The notes under the pieces are model-generated. The model saw only the letters and a list, made by a program, of their open reading frames with translations, did no database searches and had not been told where the DNA came from. DNA of 64,000 bases from contig NZ_KQ031382.1 of assembly GCF_000384335.2 (NCBI RefSeq), positions 2,117,480-2,181,479 on the forward strand, read 5' to 3'. This stretch comes from Hyphomicrobium sp. 99. Lineage in GTDB: Bacteria > Pseudomonadota > Alphaproteobacteria > Rhizobiales > Hyphomicrobiaceae. Positions 45,947-54,382 of this stretch are shown here, piece by piece. Positions within the stretch are counted from its first letter, which is position 1, and every line of letters begins with the position of its first letter. The translations under genes and the position numbers were made by a program.

Positions 45947-46765
45947 CTAAGAACGTGGAGCGGAATGCCCGTGACGCGTGAGAACACCGGGGCTTCCAGC
46001 AACTTTCTTCGGCCAGATCTCGATATCCTTGGTTATCGTCGCGCCCGGAGGCGGAGTGGGAATGTCAGCCGATAGCCGGGCGCCATACCGCTCGAGTTCT
46101 TCCGGCCGGTTGCGAGGCCGCTCGAAGGCAATGATGCGCGTAGCGAGTTCGAAGGCTTCACTCAGGTCGTGCGTGACCATCACGACCGTGAGGGACGATT
46201 CATTCCAGATGCGCCGCATGAGGACGTGAATGTCCGAACGAATGCCGGGATCGAGCGCGCCGAAAGGTTCATCGAGCAGCAGCACCTTGGGCCGCCGCAT
46301 CAACGCTTGCGCCAACGCGAGCCGCTGTTGCATGCCGCCCGAAAGCGCCGACGGATATTTCTTTTCCTGACCCGCAAGTCCGACGGCCGACAGAAGCTCG
46401 CGTGCTTCTTCTTCGGCTTGCTTTCGCGCCCGCCCGAACAAGCGGCCGAAAGCTCCCGCCTTTTCGAACTCGCGTCCGATGATGACGTTGCCGAGAACGG
46501 TCAAATGCGGAAACACGGAATAGCGCTGAAAGACGACCCCCCGATCCGCGTCCGGTTCTGGTTTGAGGGGAACGCCTTCGACCAGGATGCTGCCCCGCGT
46601 CGGCCGCTCTTCGCCAAGCAGCATTCGGAGAAACGTCGTCTTGCCACATCCCGAAGGCCCGACGAGCGCCACGAACGACCGCTCGGCGATTTCGAGATTA
46701 ATCTGCTCGAGCACGACGTGATCGCCGTACTCCTTCCAGACTTTGTCGAAGACGATGGCGTTCAT
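45947..46765 (-). CDS. ABC transporter ATPase (guanidine importer, NitT/TauT type)
   Basis: 272 residues from ATG 46765, which overlaps the permease stop by four bases (ATGA). Walker A GPSGCGKTT, Q-loop VFQRYSVFPHLTVL, signature LSGGMQQRLALAQAL, Walker B VLLLDEPFGALD, switch His in VMVTHDLSEA. It powers the importer with the permease and binding protein encoded upstream. The longer frame into the permease gene is a shadow. Members beside urea/guanidine carboxylases form a distinct subgroup of the nitrate/taurine family. Confidence 0.9.
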   Translation of the reverse strand: MNAIVFDKVWKEYGDHVVLEQINLEIAERSFVALVGPSGCGKTTFLRMLLGEERPTRGSILVEGVPLKPEPDADRGVVFQRYSVFPHLTVLGNVIIGREFEKAGAFGRLFGRARKQAEEEARELLSAVGLAGQEKKYPSALSGGMQQRLALAQALMRRPKVLLLDEPFGALDPGIRSDIHVLMRRIWNESSLTVVMVTHDLSEAFELATRIIAFERPRNRPEELERYGARLSADIPTPPPGATITKDIEIWPKKVAGSPGVLTRHGHSAPRS

Positions 46766-47580
46766 GCTGTCCTCGCTTCGGCAAACCAGGGAAACGCTTT
46801 GCCCTGGAGAAGCTTGAGGGCGAAATCCATCACGAAGGCCAACAGGGTGATCCACACGACATAAGGCAGGATGACATCCATCGAGAGATAGCGGCGAACG
46901 AGGAAGATGCGGTAGCCGAGACCGGAATCAGCAGCGATCGCCTCGGCGGCAATCAGAAACAGCCATGCCGGACCGATTTCGAGCCTCACGGAATCGATCA
47001 GTCGCGGCAGAATTTGCGGCAGCACGACACGCAACGCGATCTGTGGCGTCGACGCGCCGAGCGTTTGCGCTTTGATGAGCTGCTCGCGCGGAATGTCTCC
47101 AACCCGAAGTGCAATGTCGCGAATGAGTTTGAGGGACGTGCCGACGACGATCAGTGTGATCTTCGAAGCTTCGCCAAGCCCCATGACGATGAAGAGGATG
47201 GGAAGCAACGCGAGCGGGGGCACCATCGATAACACTGACACGACGGGCCCGAGTGTCGCCCCCATGACCGGCAGCAATCCGATAACGATGCCGAGAACGA
47301 GGGCAAACGCCGTCGAAATCGTGAGGCCGATGATAAGGCGCGAAAGGCTCGCTGATGTATCGTCCCACAGCAGATAACCGCCCGTGCGCGGATCGGGCTT
47401 CAGTGCGTAGGCGTCGATCGCTTCGCCCATCTTGGCAAACGACGGAAGAAGCTTGTCGTTCGGATTTTCGGTAAGTCGGATATCGGACGCGATGACGTAG
47501 GTGAGTAGGAGCAACGCGAAAGGCAGGAAGGCGAGCGCAAGGCGCCAAGTCTTGTCCGGCCGGTAATTGATAGCGCGCAT
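46762..47580 (-). CDS. ABC transporter permease (guanidine importer)
   Basis: 272 residues. About six membrane helices, starting with WRLALAFLPFALLLLTYVIA (~12-31). The EAA loop, which contacts the ATPase, is EQLIKAQTLGASTPQIALRV. BPD_transp_1 family, NitT/TauT class. It lies 38 bases after the binding protein gene and is followed by the ATPase in overlapping register. Confidence 0.9.
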   Translation of the reverse strand: MRAINYRPDKTWRLALAFLPFALLLLTYVIASDIRLTENPNDKLLPSFAKMGEAIDAYALKPDPRTGGYLLWDDTSASLSRLIIGLTISTAFALVLGIVIGLLPVMGATLGPVVSVLSMVPPLALLPILFIVMGLGEASKITLIVVGTSLKLIRDIALRVGDIPREQLIKAQTLGASTPQIALRVVLPQILPRLIDSVRLEIGPAWLFLIAAEAIAADSGLGYRIFLVRRYLSMDVILPYVVWITLLAFVMDFALKLLQGKAFPWFAEARTA

Positions 47581-47618
47581 GCAGTCGCCTTCCTTCAGTG
47601 CTTTACGAGATGCGTCGC

Positions 47619-48683
47619 TCAGAGCTTTCCGTCTGCCGCCTCTTTCATGAACGTCGCGTCGTATCGGAACTTGACGTTGGATTTTTCGCCGAAGACCGAT
47701 TTGTCCGGGAACTCGACGCCGATTGCGCCTTCGGATTTCGCGTCTTTGCCGAGAAGCGATTTCTCGAACAGGAACTTCGAAACGCGTTCCGTCGTCGTCT
47801 TCAGATCTTTGCTGGTGGCAAACGCTACGGCGTCCTTTGGATCGGCGAAGAGCTTCGTCGTCGCGAGCTGTTCATCGAAGCCTTTGAGATCCGTACCGGA
47901 AGCCTTGGCCATTGCTTCCTTAGACTTCGTGCCGTCCTTCAACGTCGCCAGCGTCTCGTACCAGATGCCGACGAGCGCCTTCGCGAACTTCGGATTGTCC
48001 TTGAGCACGCCCGTATTGACGACCATGAGGTCGATGATCTCGCCCGGAATCTGCGAGCTGTCGAAGACCTTCTTGGCGTCCGGAGATTCAAGGATCGTCG
48101 AAACGATCGGCTTCCACGTCACGACGGACGTGACGTCAGGGGTCTTGTAAGCCGCCGCCATATCGGCGTCGGACGTATTGACGACTTTGAGATCCTTCTC
48201 CGCCAGGCCGATGCTTTCGAGACCGCGTGCGAGCAGGTAGTGCGATACCGAGAACTCGACGAGGTTGACCTTCTGGCCCTTGATATCCGCAAGCTTGTCT
48301 TTGTTCTTCAGAATGACGGCGTCGTTGCCGTTCGAGAAGTCGCCGACGATCACGGCCGTTGTGTCGACGCCGCCGGCTGCGGGAATGGAGAGGGCGTCCA
48401 TGTTCGTCACGGTCACCGCATCGAACGAACCGGCTGTATATTGGTTGATGGATTCAACGTAGTCGTTGAACTGTTTGACTTCGATGTTGATGCCGTACTT
48501 GTCGGCCCACTTCTTCACGATGCCGGAATCGGCAGCATAGCCCCAGGGCATCCAGCCGACGTAAATCGACCAGGCAACCTTGAAGTCCTTCTTCTCGGCC
48601 GCGTGTGCAGGCGACAGGGCGAACCCTGTCACGGCCGCGAGGCCGATCGCAGCTTTCACAATTTGCTTGACGGAATAGCGCAT
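47619..48683 (-). CDS. Periplasmic substrate-binding protein of the guanidine ABC importer
   Basis: 354 residues from ATG 48683, preceded by AGGGG; TTG 48689 is an alternative two codons upstream. Signal peptide to Ala28 (GFALSPAHA|AE). NMT1/SsuA-type fold of the family that accompanies urea-carboxylase loci (DFKVAWSIYVGWMPWGYAAD, FDAVTVTNMDALSIPAAGG, VVTWKPIVSTIL). It captures the substrate in the periplasm. First gene after the guanidine-I riboswitch, which makes guanidine the likely ligand rather than urea. Confidence 0.9.
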   Translation of the reverse strand: MRYSVKQIVKAAIGLAAVTGFALSPAHAAEKKDFKVAWSIYVGWMPWGYAADSGIVKKWADKYGINIEVKQFNDYVESINQYTAGSFDAVTVTNMDALSIPAAGGVDTTAVIVGDFSNGNDAVILKNKDKLADIKGQKVNLVEFSVSHYLLARGLESIGLAEKDLKVVNTSDADMAAAYKTPDVTSVVTWKPIVSTILESPDAKKVFDSSQIPGEIIDLMVVNTGVLKDNPKFAKALVGIWYETLATLKDGTKSKEAMAKASGTDLKGFDEQLATTKLFADPKDAVAFATSKDLKTTTERVSKFLFEKSLLGKDAKSEGAIGVEFPDKSVFGEKSNVKFRYDATFMKEAADGKL

Positions 48684-48819
48684 CGCCAACCCCTGTCCTT
48701 GTGCTGACCACCAGTCTCGGCCGCAAGGAGCTTCAGATCAGGAGCGGAAGACCTCGAATGAGCGCGGTTGAAGCGCGCGGAGGGAGGCCTGTCCGTTCGA
48801 GCGCCGAGGCATCTCGCGG

Positions 48820-48930
48820 TGTAGGTCTCCCGGGCTTTTATCCCGCCGTGGCTCCGCCGCGCGTCACGCGAGGCGGGAGAGCCTCTCTCGGACCTGTCGC
48901 TTGTGAAGCCGGAACCCTAGAGGCGTTATG
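48820..48930 (-). promoter_or_regulatory. Guanidine-I riboswitch (ykkC class)
   Basis: On the minus strand the conserved blocks occur in order: CTAGGGTTCCG (about 48920-48910), GGTCCGAGAG (about 48893-48884) and GCGGGATAAAAGCCCGGGAG (about 48847-48828, forward strand reads CTCCCGGGCTTTTATCCCGC). These are the signature sequences of the guanidine-I aptamer. A GC-rich variable stem lies between the second and third blocks. It stands 140-250 bases before the binding-protein start, so it controls the ABC importer and probably the entire operon. I cannot decide from sequence whether the platform acts by termination or initiation. Confidence 0.93.
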
Positions 48931-48940
48931 CACGATGCTT

Positions 48941-48957
48941 TGCATGTGCCGTGCCAA
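48941..48957 (-). promoter_or_regulatory. Sigma-54 (RpoN) -24/-12 promoter
   Basis: Minus strand TTGGCACGGCACATGCA matches the consensus YTGGCACGrNNNTTGCW except for one T-to-A change; the GG and GC pairs are exactly 10 bases apart. A start about 12 bases past the GC falls near 48930, just where the riboswitch begins. RpoN promoters of this kind answer to NtrC under nitrogen limitation. No clear NtrC palindrome was identified; GAGCACC..GTGCT elements near 48997-49024 are weak candidates. Confidence 0.8.
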
Positions 48958-49031
48958 GCGTTTTTCGCTTTAAAAGACGGGGATTTTTTCAGTCGTGAGC
49001 ACCTGCGCTGCCAGCCGCTTGTGCTGAACGC

Positions 49032-49670
49032 CTAGTCCCTAGGCACTTGCGGCCGAGATGCGAGGAGTCCGCGCAGCATGCCGACGACGCGCAACGCCGG
49101 ACCTTTTCCACCGCATTGAATGCTGATGCGTGCGCCTTCGAAAAGAAGAAAGACTTCATCGGCGAGCAAGTCGGGATTGCGATAACGCGCAGCCCGGAAA
49201 AGCCCGACGAGCCGGTCGTGCTTTCGCTGTTTATAGGCTTCGATGACAGCGCGGGCAGGATGCGCGGCATCGAGTTCGACTGCGGCATTTGCCAACGCGC
49301 AACCGCGTTCGAGCTTGTTCGTCAACACGTCTTCGACGTAGTCGACCCAGGCGGCGACTTGCTTTTGAGGGCTATCGACATTCTCTGCAAGGATGCGGTG
49401 AAGTACGTCATCGCCTTCGCTGGCGAGTTGTTGAACGTAGGCGACGATCAGATCGTCTTTCGATCTGAAGTGCCGGTAGAGTGTCATTTTATTGGTGAGG
49501 GCGGTCTCCGCGATCGTCTCGACGCCGACAGCATGGACGCCATGACGATAAAAGAGCTCGCGGGCCGCGAGCAAAATTCGCTCCCGTGGCGACTTCGATG
49601 CAGGCGAATCCTCTGCGACCGCTACCAATTCGACCGCGCTGCGCAAATCTTTCTCCCGCGCAGTGCTCAT
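49032..49670 (-). CDS. TetR-family transcriptional repressor
   Basis: 212 residues. The N-terminal helix-turn-helix (~28-75) has ILLAARELFYRHGVHAVGVE and the recognition helix NKMTLYRHFRSKDDLI; the C-terminal ligand-binding part has the TetR_C_33-like pattern (GCALANAAVELDAAHPA). Divergent from an RND efflux operon, with two palindromic operator sites in the gap, so it most likely represses the pump and itself and is released by a pump substrate. Confidence 0.9.
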   Translation of the reverse strand: MSTAREKDLRSAVELVAVAEDSPASKSPRERILLAARELFYRHGVHAVGVETIAETALTNKMTLYRHFRSKDDLIVAYVQQLASEGDDVLHRILAENVDSPQKQVAAWVDYVEDVLTNKLERGCALANAAVELDAAHPARAVIEAYKQRKHDRLVGLFRAARYRNPDLLADEVFLLFEGARISIQCGGKGPALRVVGMLRGLLASRPQVPRD

Positions 49671-49688
49671 GCGCCCTTGACGAGAATG

Positions 49689-49725
49689 TTACCGATCGGT
49701 AGCACTCTATGTTACCGGTCGGTAA
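49689..49725. promoter_or_regulatory. Tandem TetR operator sites
   Basis: TTACCGATCGGTA (49689-49701) and TTACCGGTCGGTAA (49712-49725), near-identical palindromes with centres about 24 bases apart. They lie 18 bases upstream of the tetR start, on the side facing the efflux genes. The spacing suggests binding of two dimers, as for other TetR pump regulators. Confidence 0.8.
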
Positions 49726-49900
49726 GGCTAACATGACTCTGTCAACCCTGTCATTCGGTACTTGCGGCTTCTCGCGCGGTTGAGCGTGAGGCCAGAAAAA
49801 TTTACGCGGGGCGCGAATGCAGTCTGACGCGTGAGGGAACAAAGTGGGGTCCCGGCAAGTGCAGACCATCAAACTTTATAATAGGACGGAGATAGAACCC

Positions 49901-51091
49901 GTGTTCGAGCGGTCCGCATCAATCGCTGCAATTTTGCTGGCTTTATCAGTGGGTCTTTCCGCATGCAGCGAAGAGAAATCCGCCGCTCAAGCTGCGCCGC
50001 CGCCAGCCCCGCAAGTCACCGTCGCGAAGCCGACGAAGAAAGTCATCTCAGACTACGACGAATACGTCGGACGGTTTGTTGCTCTCGACTTTGTTGAGGT
50101 GCGCGCCCGCGTTTCCGGGTACCTCGACAAGATCCACTTCACCGATGGCCAATTGGTCAAAGTCGGCGATCCGCTGTTTACGATTGACCGCCGTCCCTTC
50201 CAGGCAGCGGTGGACCAGGCGAAAGCGTCCATCGCTCAAGCGCAGGCCAACGTCGCCTTCGCGGAGTCTGATTTGGAGCGCGGCGAAAGTCTTGTTCGTG
50301 GCACCACGATCACCCAACAATCGCTTGATCAGCGCCTACAGGCGAAGCGCGTCGCCGAAGCCAATTTGACCGCCCAGGAGGCCTCATCCCGGCAGAGCGC
50401 GCTCGATTTGGAATTCACTGAACTTACCGCGCCGATAGCAGGCCGCATCGGCGATCGGCGTGTGTCGGTCGGAAACCTCGTCACGGGAGGGACTTCCGGA
50501 AACACGACACTGCTCGCGACGATCGTCTCGGTCGATCCGATCCGCTTCGAGTTCACGATGGATGAGGCTTCCTACCTTCGCTATCTCAAGGCAGCTTCAT
50601 CGAAGGGGACCGACAGCTCAGGTCGAGGCGTCGGCATGTCCGCTCAGCTGAAGCTGATCGATGAAAAGGATTTCGTCCACGAAGGCCATATCGACTTCGT
50701 CGACAACGCCATCGACAAGTCCTCAGGCACGATCCGCGGCCGCGCCGTTTTCAAAAATCCCGACGGACGTCTCACGCCCGGCATGTTCGGCCGCATCAGA
50801 ATTATCGCTTCCGAACCAGCTGAAGCGCTGCTTGTGCCGGACGCTGCAGTCGGTACCGAGCAGGTCAGAAAGTTCGTCTACGCCGTCGACGGCGACAACG
50901 TCGCGAAGCCGAAGTACGTCACGCTCGGGCCGTTGGTTGATGGTCTGCGCGTCATCACGGCCGGCCTCTCGCCCGACGACACCGTCATTGTGAACGGCCT
51001 GATGCGCATTAGACCCGGCGCGAAAGTCACGCCGCAGCAGGCATCTGCGGACGCTACCAATCCCAAGGACCAGTCAGTCCGGACCAACTGA
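49901..51091 (+). CDS. RND efflux membrane fusion protein (AcrA/MexA family)
   Basis: 396 residues from GTG 49901; a GTG at 49844 would extend it by 19 residues ahead of the lipoprotein signal. Lipobox GLSAC with Cys22. Then the lipoyl/hairpin domain (VEVRARVSGYLDKIHFTDGQ, coiled-coil AVDQAKASIAQAQANVAFAE), beta-barrel and membrane-proximal domains (GRLTPGMFGRIRI, LLVPDAAVGTEQ). It links the inner-membrane pump to an outer-membrane channel, which is not encoded here and must be supplied elsewhere. Confidence 0.92.
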   Translation: MFERSASIAAILLALSVGLSACSEEKSAAQAAPPPAPQVTVAKPTKKVISDYDEYVGRFVALDFVEVRARVSGYLDKIHFTDGQLVKVGDPLFTIDRRPFQAAVDQAKASIAQAQANVAFAESDLERGESLVRGTTITQQSLDQRLQAKRVAEANLTAQEASSRQSALDLEFTELTAPIAGRIGDRRVSVGNLVTGGTSGNTTLLATIVSVDPIRFEFTMDEASYLRYLKAASSKGTDSSGRGVGMSAQLKLIDEKDFVHEGHIDFVDNAIDKSSGTIRGRAVFKNPDGRLTPGMFGRIRIIASEPAEALLVPDAAVGTEQVRKFVYAVDGDNVAKPKYVTLGPLVDGLRVITAGLSPDDTVIVNGLMRIRPGAKVTPQQASADATNPKDQSVRTN

Positions 51092-51106
51092 GAACGGCCC
51101 GCCCAA

Positions 51107-54100
51107 ATGCGTATTTCGCACTTCTTTATCGACCGCCCCATCTTTGCGGCCGTTATCTCCATCGTGCTCGTCATCATCGGCTTGGTATCCGTTACCCGCC
51201 TGCCGATCGCGCAGTATCCGGAAATCGCGCCGCCGGTGGTGAACGTCACGGGGCAGTACCCCGGTGCCAGCGCCGAAGTCGTCGCTGCGACGGTCGCAAC
51301 ACCGCTCGAGCAGCAGATCAACGGCGTCGAGCACATGCTCTTCATATCGTCGAACTCGACGAATGACGGCCGCTTCTCGATCTCGGTCACCTTCGATATC
51401 GGCACCAACCTCGATATCGCGCAGGTTCAGGTTCAGAACCGCGTGGCCATTGCGCAGCCGAGGCTGCCCGCAGACGTGCGCAATATCGGCGTCACGGTCG
51501 CGAAAGCATCGCCCGACCTCATGATGGTCGTGCATTTGCTGTCGCCCGACAACTCGCGCGACACGCTCTTCATTTCTAACTACGCGAGCGTGAACATCGT
51601 CGATGCGCTCACTCGCGTGCAGGGCGTCGGCTCGATCACCGTTTTCGGCGGCCGCGATTACTCGATGCGCGTCTGGCTGGATCCCGACCGCCTTCAATCG
51701 CTGGCGCTGACCGCAAGCGACGTCGTGACGGCGCTGCAGGGACAGAACGTCCAGGTGGCGGCCGGCGTGCTCAATCAGCCGCCGCTTGAAAAGCCCGGTG
51801 CGTTCCAGATTACAGTGCAGACCCAAGGGCGACTGATAGATCCGAACGAGTTCGGAAATATCGTCGTCAAGCAAACCGGCAACGCCGTCGTCCGCGTGAA
51901 GGACGTGGCGAGAGTCGAGCTGGCGGCTCTTGATTACGGCATCAACTCATACCTCGATAAGCAGGCCGCTGTCGGTCTCGGCATCTTCCAGCTGCCCGGT
52001 TCGAACGCCATCGACACCGCCAAGAATATCAAAAACGCCATGGCGGAGATGGCGAAGAGCTTCCCGCCGGGGCTCGAATATACCATCGTATACAACCCGA
52101 CCGACTTCATTCAGCAGTCGGTCGACGCCGTTGTTCACACCATCCTCGAAGCCGTGGTTCTGGTGGTGTTCGTTGTTCTGCTCTTCCTGCAGACGTGGCG
52201 CGCGGCGATCATCCCGATCGTGGCGATCCCCGTTTCGCTCGTAGGCACTTTCTTTCTGATGCAGATGTTCGGCTTCTCGCTGAACAACTTGTCGCTCTTC
52301 GGCCTCGTGCTCGCGATCGGCATCGTCGTCGACGACGCGATCGTGGTCGTCGAGAACGTCGAACGCAACATGGCCAACGGCCTTAGTCCCAGAGAGGCCT
52401 CCTACCGAACCATGGAGGAGGTAGGTACGGCGCTCATCGCCATCGCGCTCGTTTTGAGTGCGGTGTTCGTTCCGTCGGCATTCATCACCGGCATTTCAGG
52501 GCAGTTTTATCGCCAGTTCGCGCTGACGATCGCCGGCGCGACGGTGATTTCGCTGATCGTCTCATTGACCCTGTCGCCTGCGCTTTGCGCCATGCTTCTG
52601 AAGCCGCATTCGGCCGGACATCGCCACAGTCCGCTGACGTGGCCCATCCGCGCCTTCTTCAAGCTGTTCAACTGGAGCTTCGATCGCCTTTCTCACGGCT
52701 ATGGCTGGCTGGCTGGTCGTGCCGTCCGCTTTTCCGTACTGATGCTGGTGCTTTACGCGGGGCTCATTGCCTACGGCTTGAATGAATTCCGCAAAACCCC
52801 GGTCGGCTTCATTCCCGACCAGGACGGCGGCTACCTGATCACCATCACGCAGCTTCCCCCGGCGGCTTCGTTGGCTCGGACCAATGAAGTCAATAAGCGC
52901 GTCGTCGAACTTGCGCTCACCGTTCCCGGCGTCGCTCACGCCGTCAATATCGTCGGCTTCTCGGGAGCAACGCGCGTCAACGCCTCGAACGCAGGCGCGG
53001 TTTTTGTCACGCTGAAGCCATTCGAAGAGCGCGCCAAAGATCCGAACCAGTCGGCGAAGGTCATTCAAGGTACGCTGCTGAAGAAATTCTCCGAAATCCA
53101 GGAAGCGCTGGTGCTCGTTGTGGCGCCACCCCCGGTTCGCGGTCTTGGTAGCTCGGGCGGCTTCCGCATGATGGTCGAGGACCGATCGGGCGCTGGCTCG
53201 GCGGCATTGCAGGCGGCCGTCAACGCGATGATGGGCAAGGCGGCCCAGACGACGGGCGTTAGACAGGTGTACTCGCTCTTCGAAACGTCGACGCCTCAGC
53301 TCTATCTCGACATCGATCGCGTCAAGGCGCAGATGCTCGGCATCCGCATTCCGGACGTGTTCACTGCGCTACAAACATACCTCGGCTCGATCTACGTCAA
53401 CGACTTCAACCTGCTCGGCCGGACCTTCCGTGTCACCGCGCAGTCCGACGCCGACTACCGCCTGACGGCGAAAGATGCGCTGAGCATTCGCGTGCGCAAT
53501 TCAGAAGGCGATGCCGTTCCGCTTGGATCGTTCACGACCGTGAGCGACATTTCGGGACCGTCACGCGTTCCCCGCTACAATCTTTACCCGGCCGCCGAAC
53601 TCGATGGTTCAGCTGCGCCAGGGTTCTCGCAGGGGCAGGCCATTGATATCATGCAGAAGCTGGCGGCCGAGACGCTCCCGCCCGGCTTCAGCTACGAATG
53701 GACGGATCTCGCCTTCCAGCAGATTCGCGCGGGCAACACGGCCATCTTCGCTTTCGCTCTGGGCGTCGCCTTCGTGTTCCTCGTCCTTGCCGCACAGTTC
53801 GAAAGCCTGACGCTGCCTTTGGCAGTCATTCTGATCGTCCCGATGAGTCTCATCGCGTCGATCAGTGGCGTCATCCTTCGGGGTATGGACAACAACATCC
53901 TGACCCAGGTCGGCTTCATTGTTCTCATAGGCCTCGCGGCAAAGAACGCCATTCTGATCGTCGAATTTGCGGAGCAACTCGAAGCTCAGGGACGCACCCG
54001 GTTCGAAGCCGCGACCGAAGCCGCACGACTCAGAATGCGGCCGATCATCATGACATCGCTCGCGTTTATTCTGGGCGTGGTGCCGCTGGTGTGGGCCGTC

Positions 54101-54283
54101 GGCGCCGGTGCCGAACTTCGGCAGGCGCTCGGAACAGCTGTCTTCTCAGGCATGCTTGGCGTGACGTTCTTCGGTCTGATCTTCACGCCGGTCTTCTATG
54201 TGGTCTGCCGCTGGCTGTCCGACCTCGGCCGCCGCAGATCGCAGGACCCATCTCACGAGCCGCCGCTCCAAGCTGCGGAATAG
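51107..54283 (+). CDS. RND multidrug efflux transporter (AcrB/MexB, HAE1 family)
   Basis: 1058 residues. Twelve membrane helices: TM1 SHFFIDRPIFAAVISIVLVI at the start, the proton-relay aspartates in GIVVDDAIVVVENVER in TM4, and the GxxxAKNAILIVEFAEQ motif in TM10-11. Two large periplasmic loops form the porter and docking domains. It starts 15 bases after the fusion protein gene. Drug specificity cannot be read, but the closeness to MexB/AcrB indicates amphiphilic toxic compounds. Confidence 0.95.
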   Translation: MRISHFFIDRPIFAAVISIVLVIIGLVSVTRLPIAQYPEIAPPVVNVTGQYPGASAEVVAATVATPLEQQINGVEHMLFISSNSTNDGRFSISVTFDIGTNLDIAQVQVQNRVAIAQPRLPADVRNIGVTVAKASPDLMMVVHLLSPDNSRDTLFISNYASVNIVDALTRVQGVGSITVFGGRDYSMRVWLDPDRLQSLALTASDVVTALQGQNVQVAAGVLNQPPLEKPGAFQITVQTQGRLIDPNEFGNIVVKQTGNAVVRVKDVARVELAALDYGINSYLDKQAAVGLGIFQLPGSNAIDTAKNIKNAMAEMAKSFPPGLEYTIVYNPTDFIQQSVDAVVHTILEAVVLVVFVVLLFLQTWRAAIIPIVAIPVSLVGTFFLMQMFGFSLNNLSLFGLVLAIGIVVDDAIVVVENVERNMANGLSPREASYRTMEEVGTALIAIALVLSAVFVPSAFITGISGQFYRQFALTIAGATVISLIVSLTLSPALCAMLLKPHSAGHRHSPLTWPIRAFFKLFNWSFDRLSHGYGWLAGRAVRFSVLMLVLYAGLIAYGLNEFRKTPVGFIPDQDGGYLITITQLPPAASLARTNEVNKRVVELALTVPGVAHAVNIVGFSGATRVNASNAGAVFVTLKPFEERAKDPNQSAKVIQGTLLKKFSEIQEALVLVVAPPPVRGLGSSGGFRMMVEDRSGAGSAALQAAVNAMMGKAAQTTGVRQVYSLFETSTPQLYLDIDRVKAQMLGIRIPDVFTALQTYLGSIYVNDFNLLGRTFRVTAQSDADYRLTAKDALSIRVRNSEGDAVPLGSFTTVSDISGPSRVPRYNLYPAAELDGSAAPGFSQGQAIDIMQKLAAETLPPGFSYEWTDLAFQQIRAGNTAIFAFALGVAFVFLVLAAQFESLTLPLAVILIVPMSLIASISGVILRGMDNNILTQVGFIVLIGLAAKNAILIVEFAEQLEAQGRTRFEAATEAARLRMRPIIMTSLAFILGVVPLVWAVGAGAELRQALGTAVFSGMLGVTFFGLIFTPVFYVVCRWLSDLGRRRSQDPSHEPPLQAAE

Positions 54284-54322
54284 ACCCCGCCGTTTTTAGG
54301 TTCGCGCAAGCCTCGCACATGA

Positions 54323-54353
54323 CGCCGGAGTCAGAACAGACTCCGGCGTTTTT
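54323..54353 (+). terminator. Intrinsic terminator of the RND operon
   Basis: Perfect 10-bp stem CGCCGGAGTC (54323-54332) / GACTCCGGCG (54339-54348), loop AGAACA, followed by five T. It lies 40 bases after the pump stop codon and 30 before the next gene. Confidence 0.88.
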
Positions 54354-54382
54354 CATTGGCTGATGCGAATCAGGACTGCGAC

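Noticed and set aside
47598..48707. 369-codon plus-strand frame opposite the binding protein
   Set aside because: Covered by a binding-protein gene with signal peptide on the minus strand, downstream of a riboswitch on that strand.
54356..54382. Upstream TTG start of the glycosyltransferase fusion
   Set aside because: It lies 3 bases after a strong terminator without ribosome binding site; ATG 54383 is more plausible.
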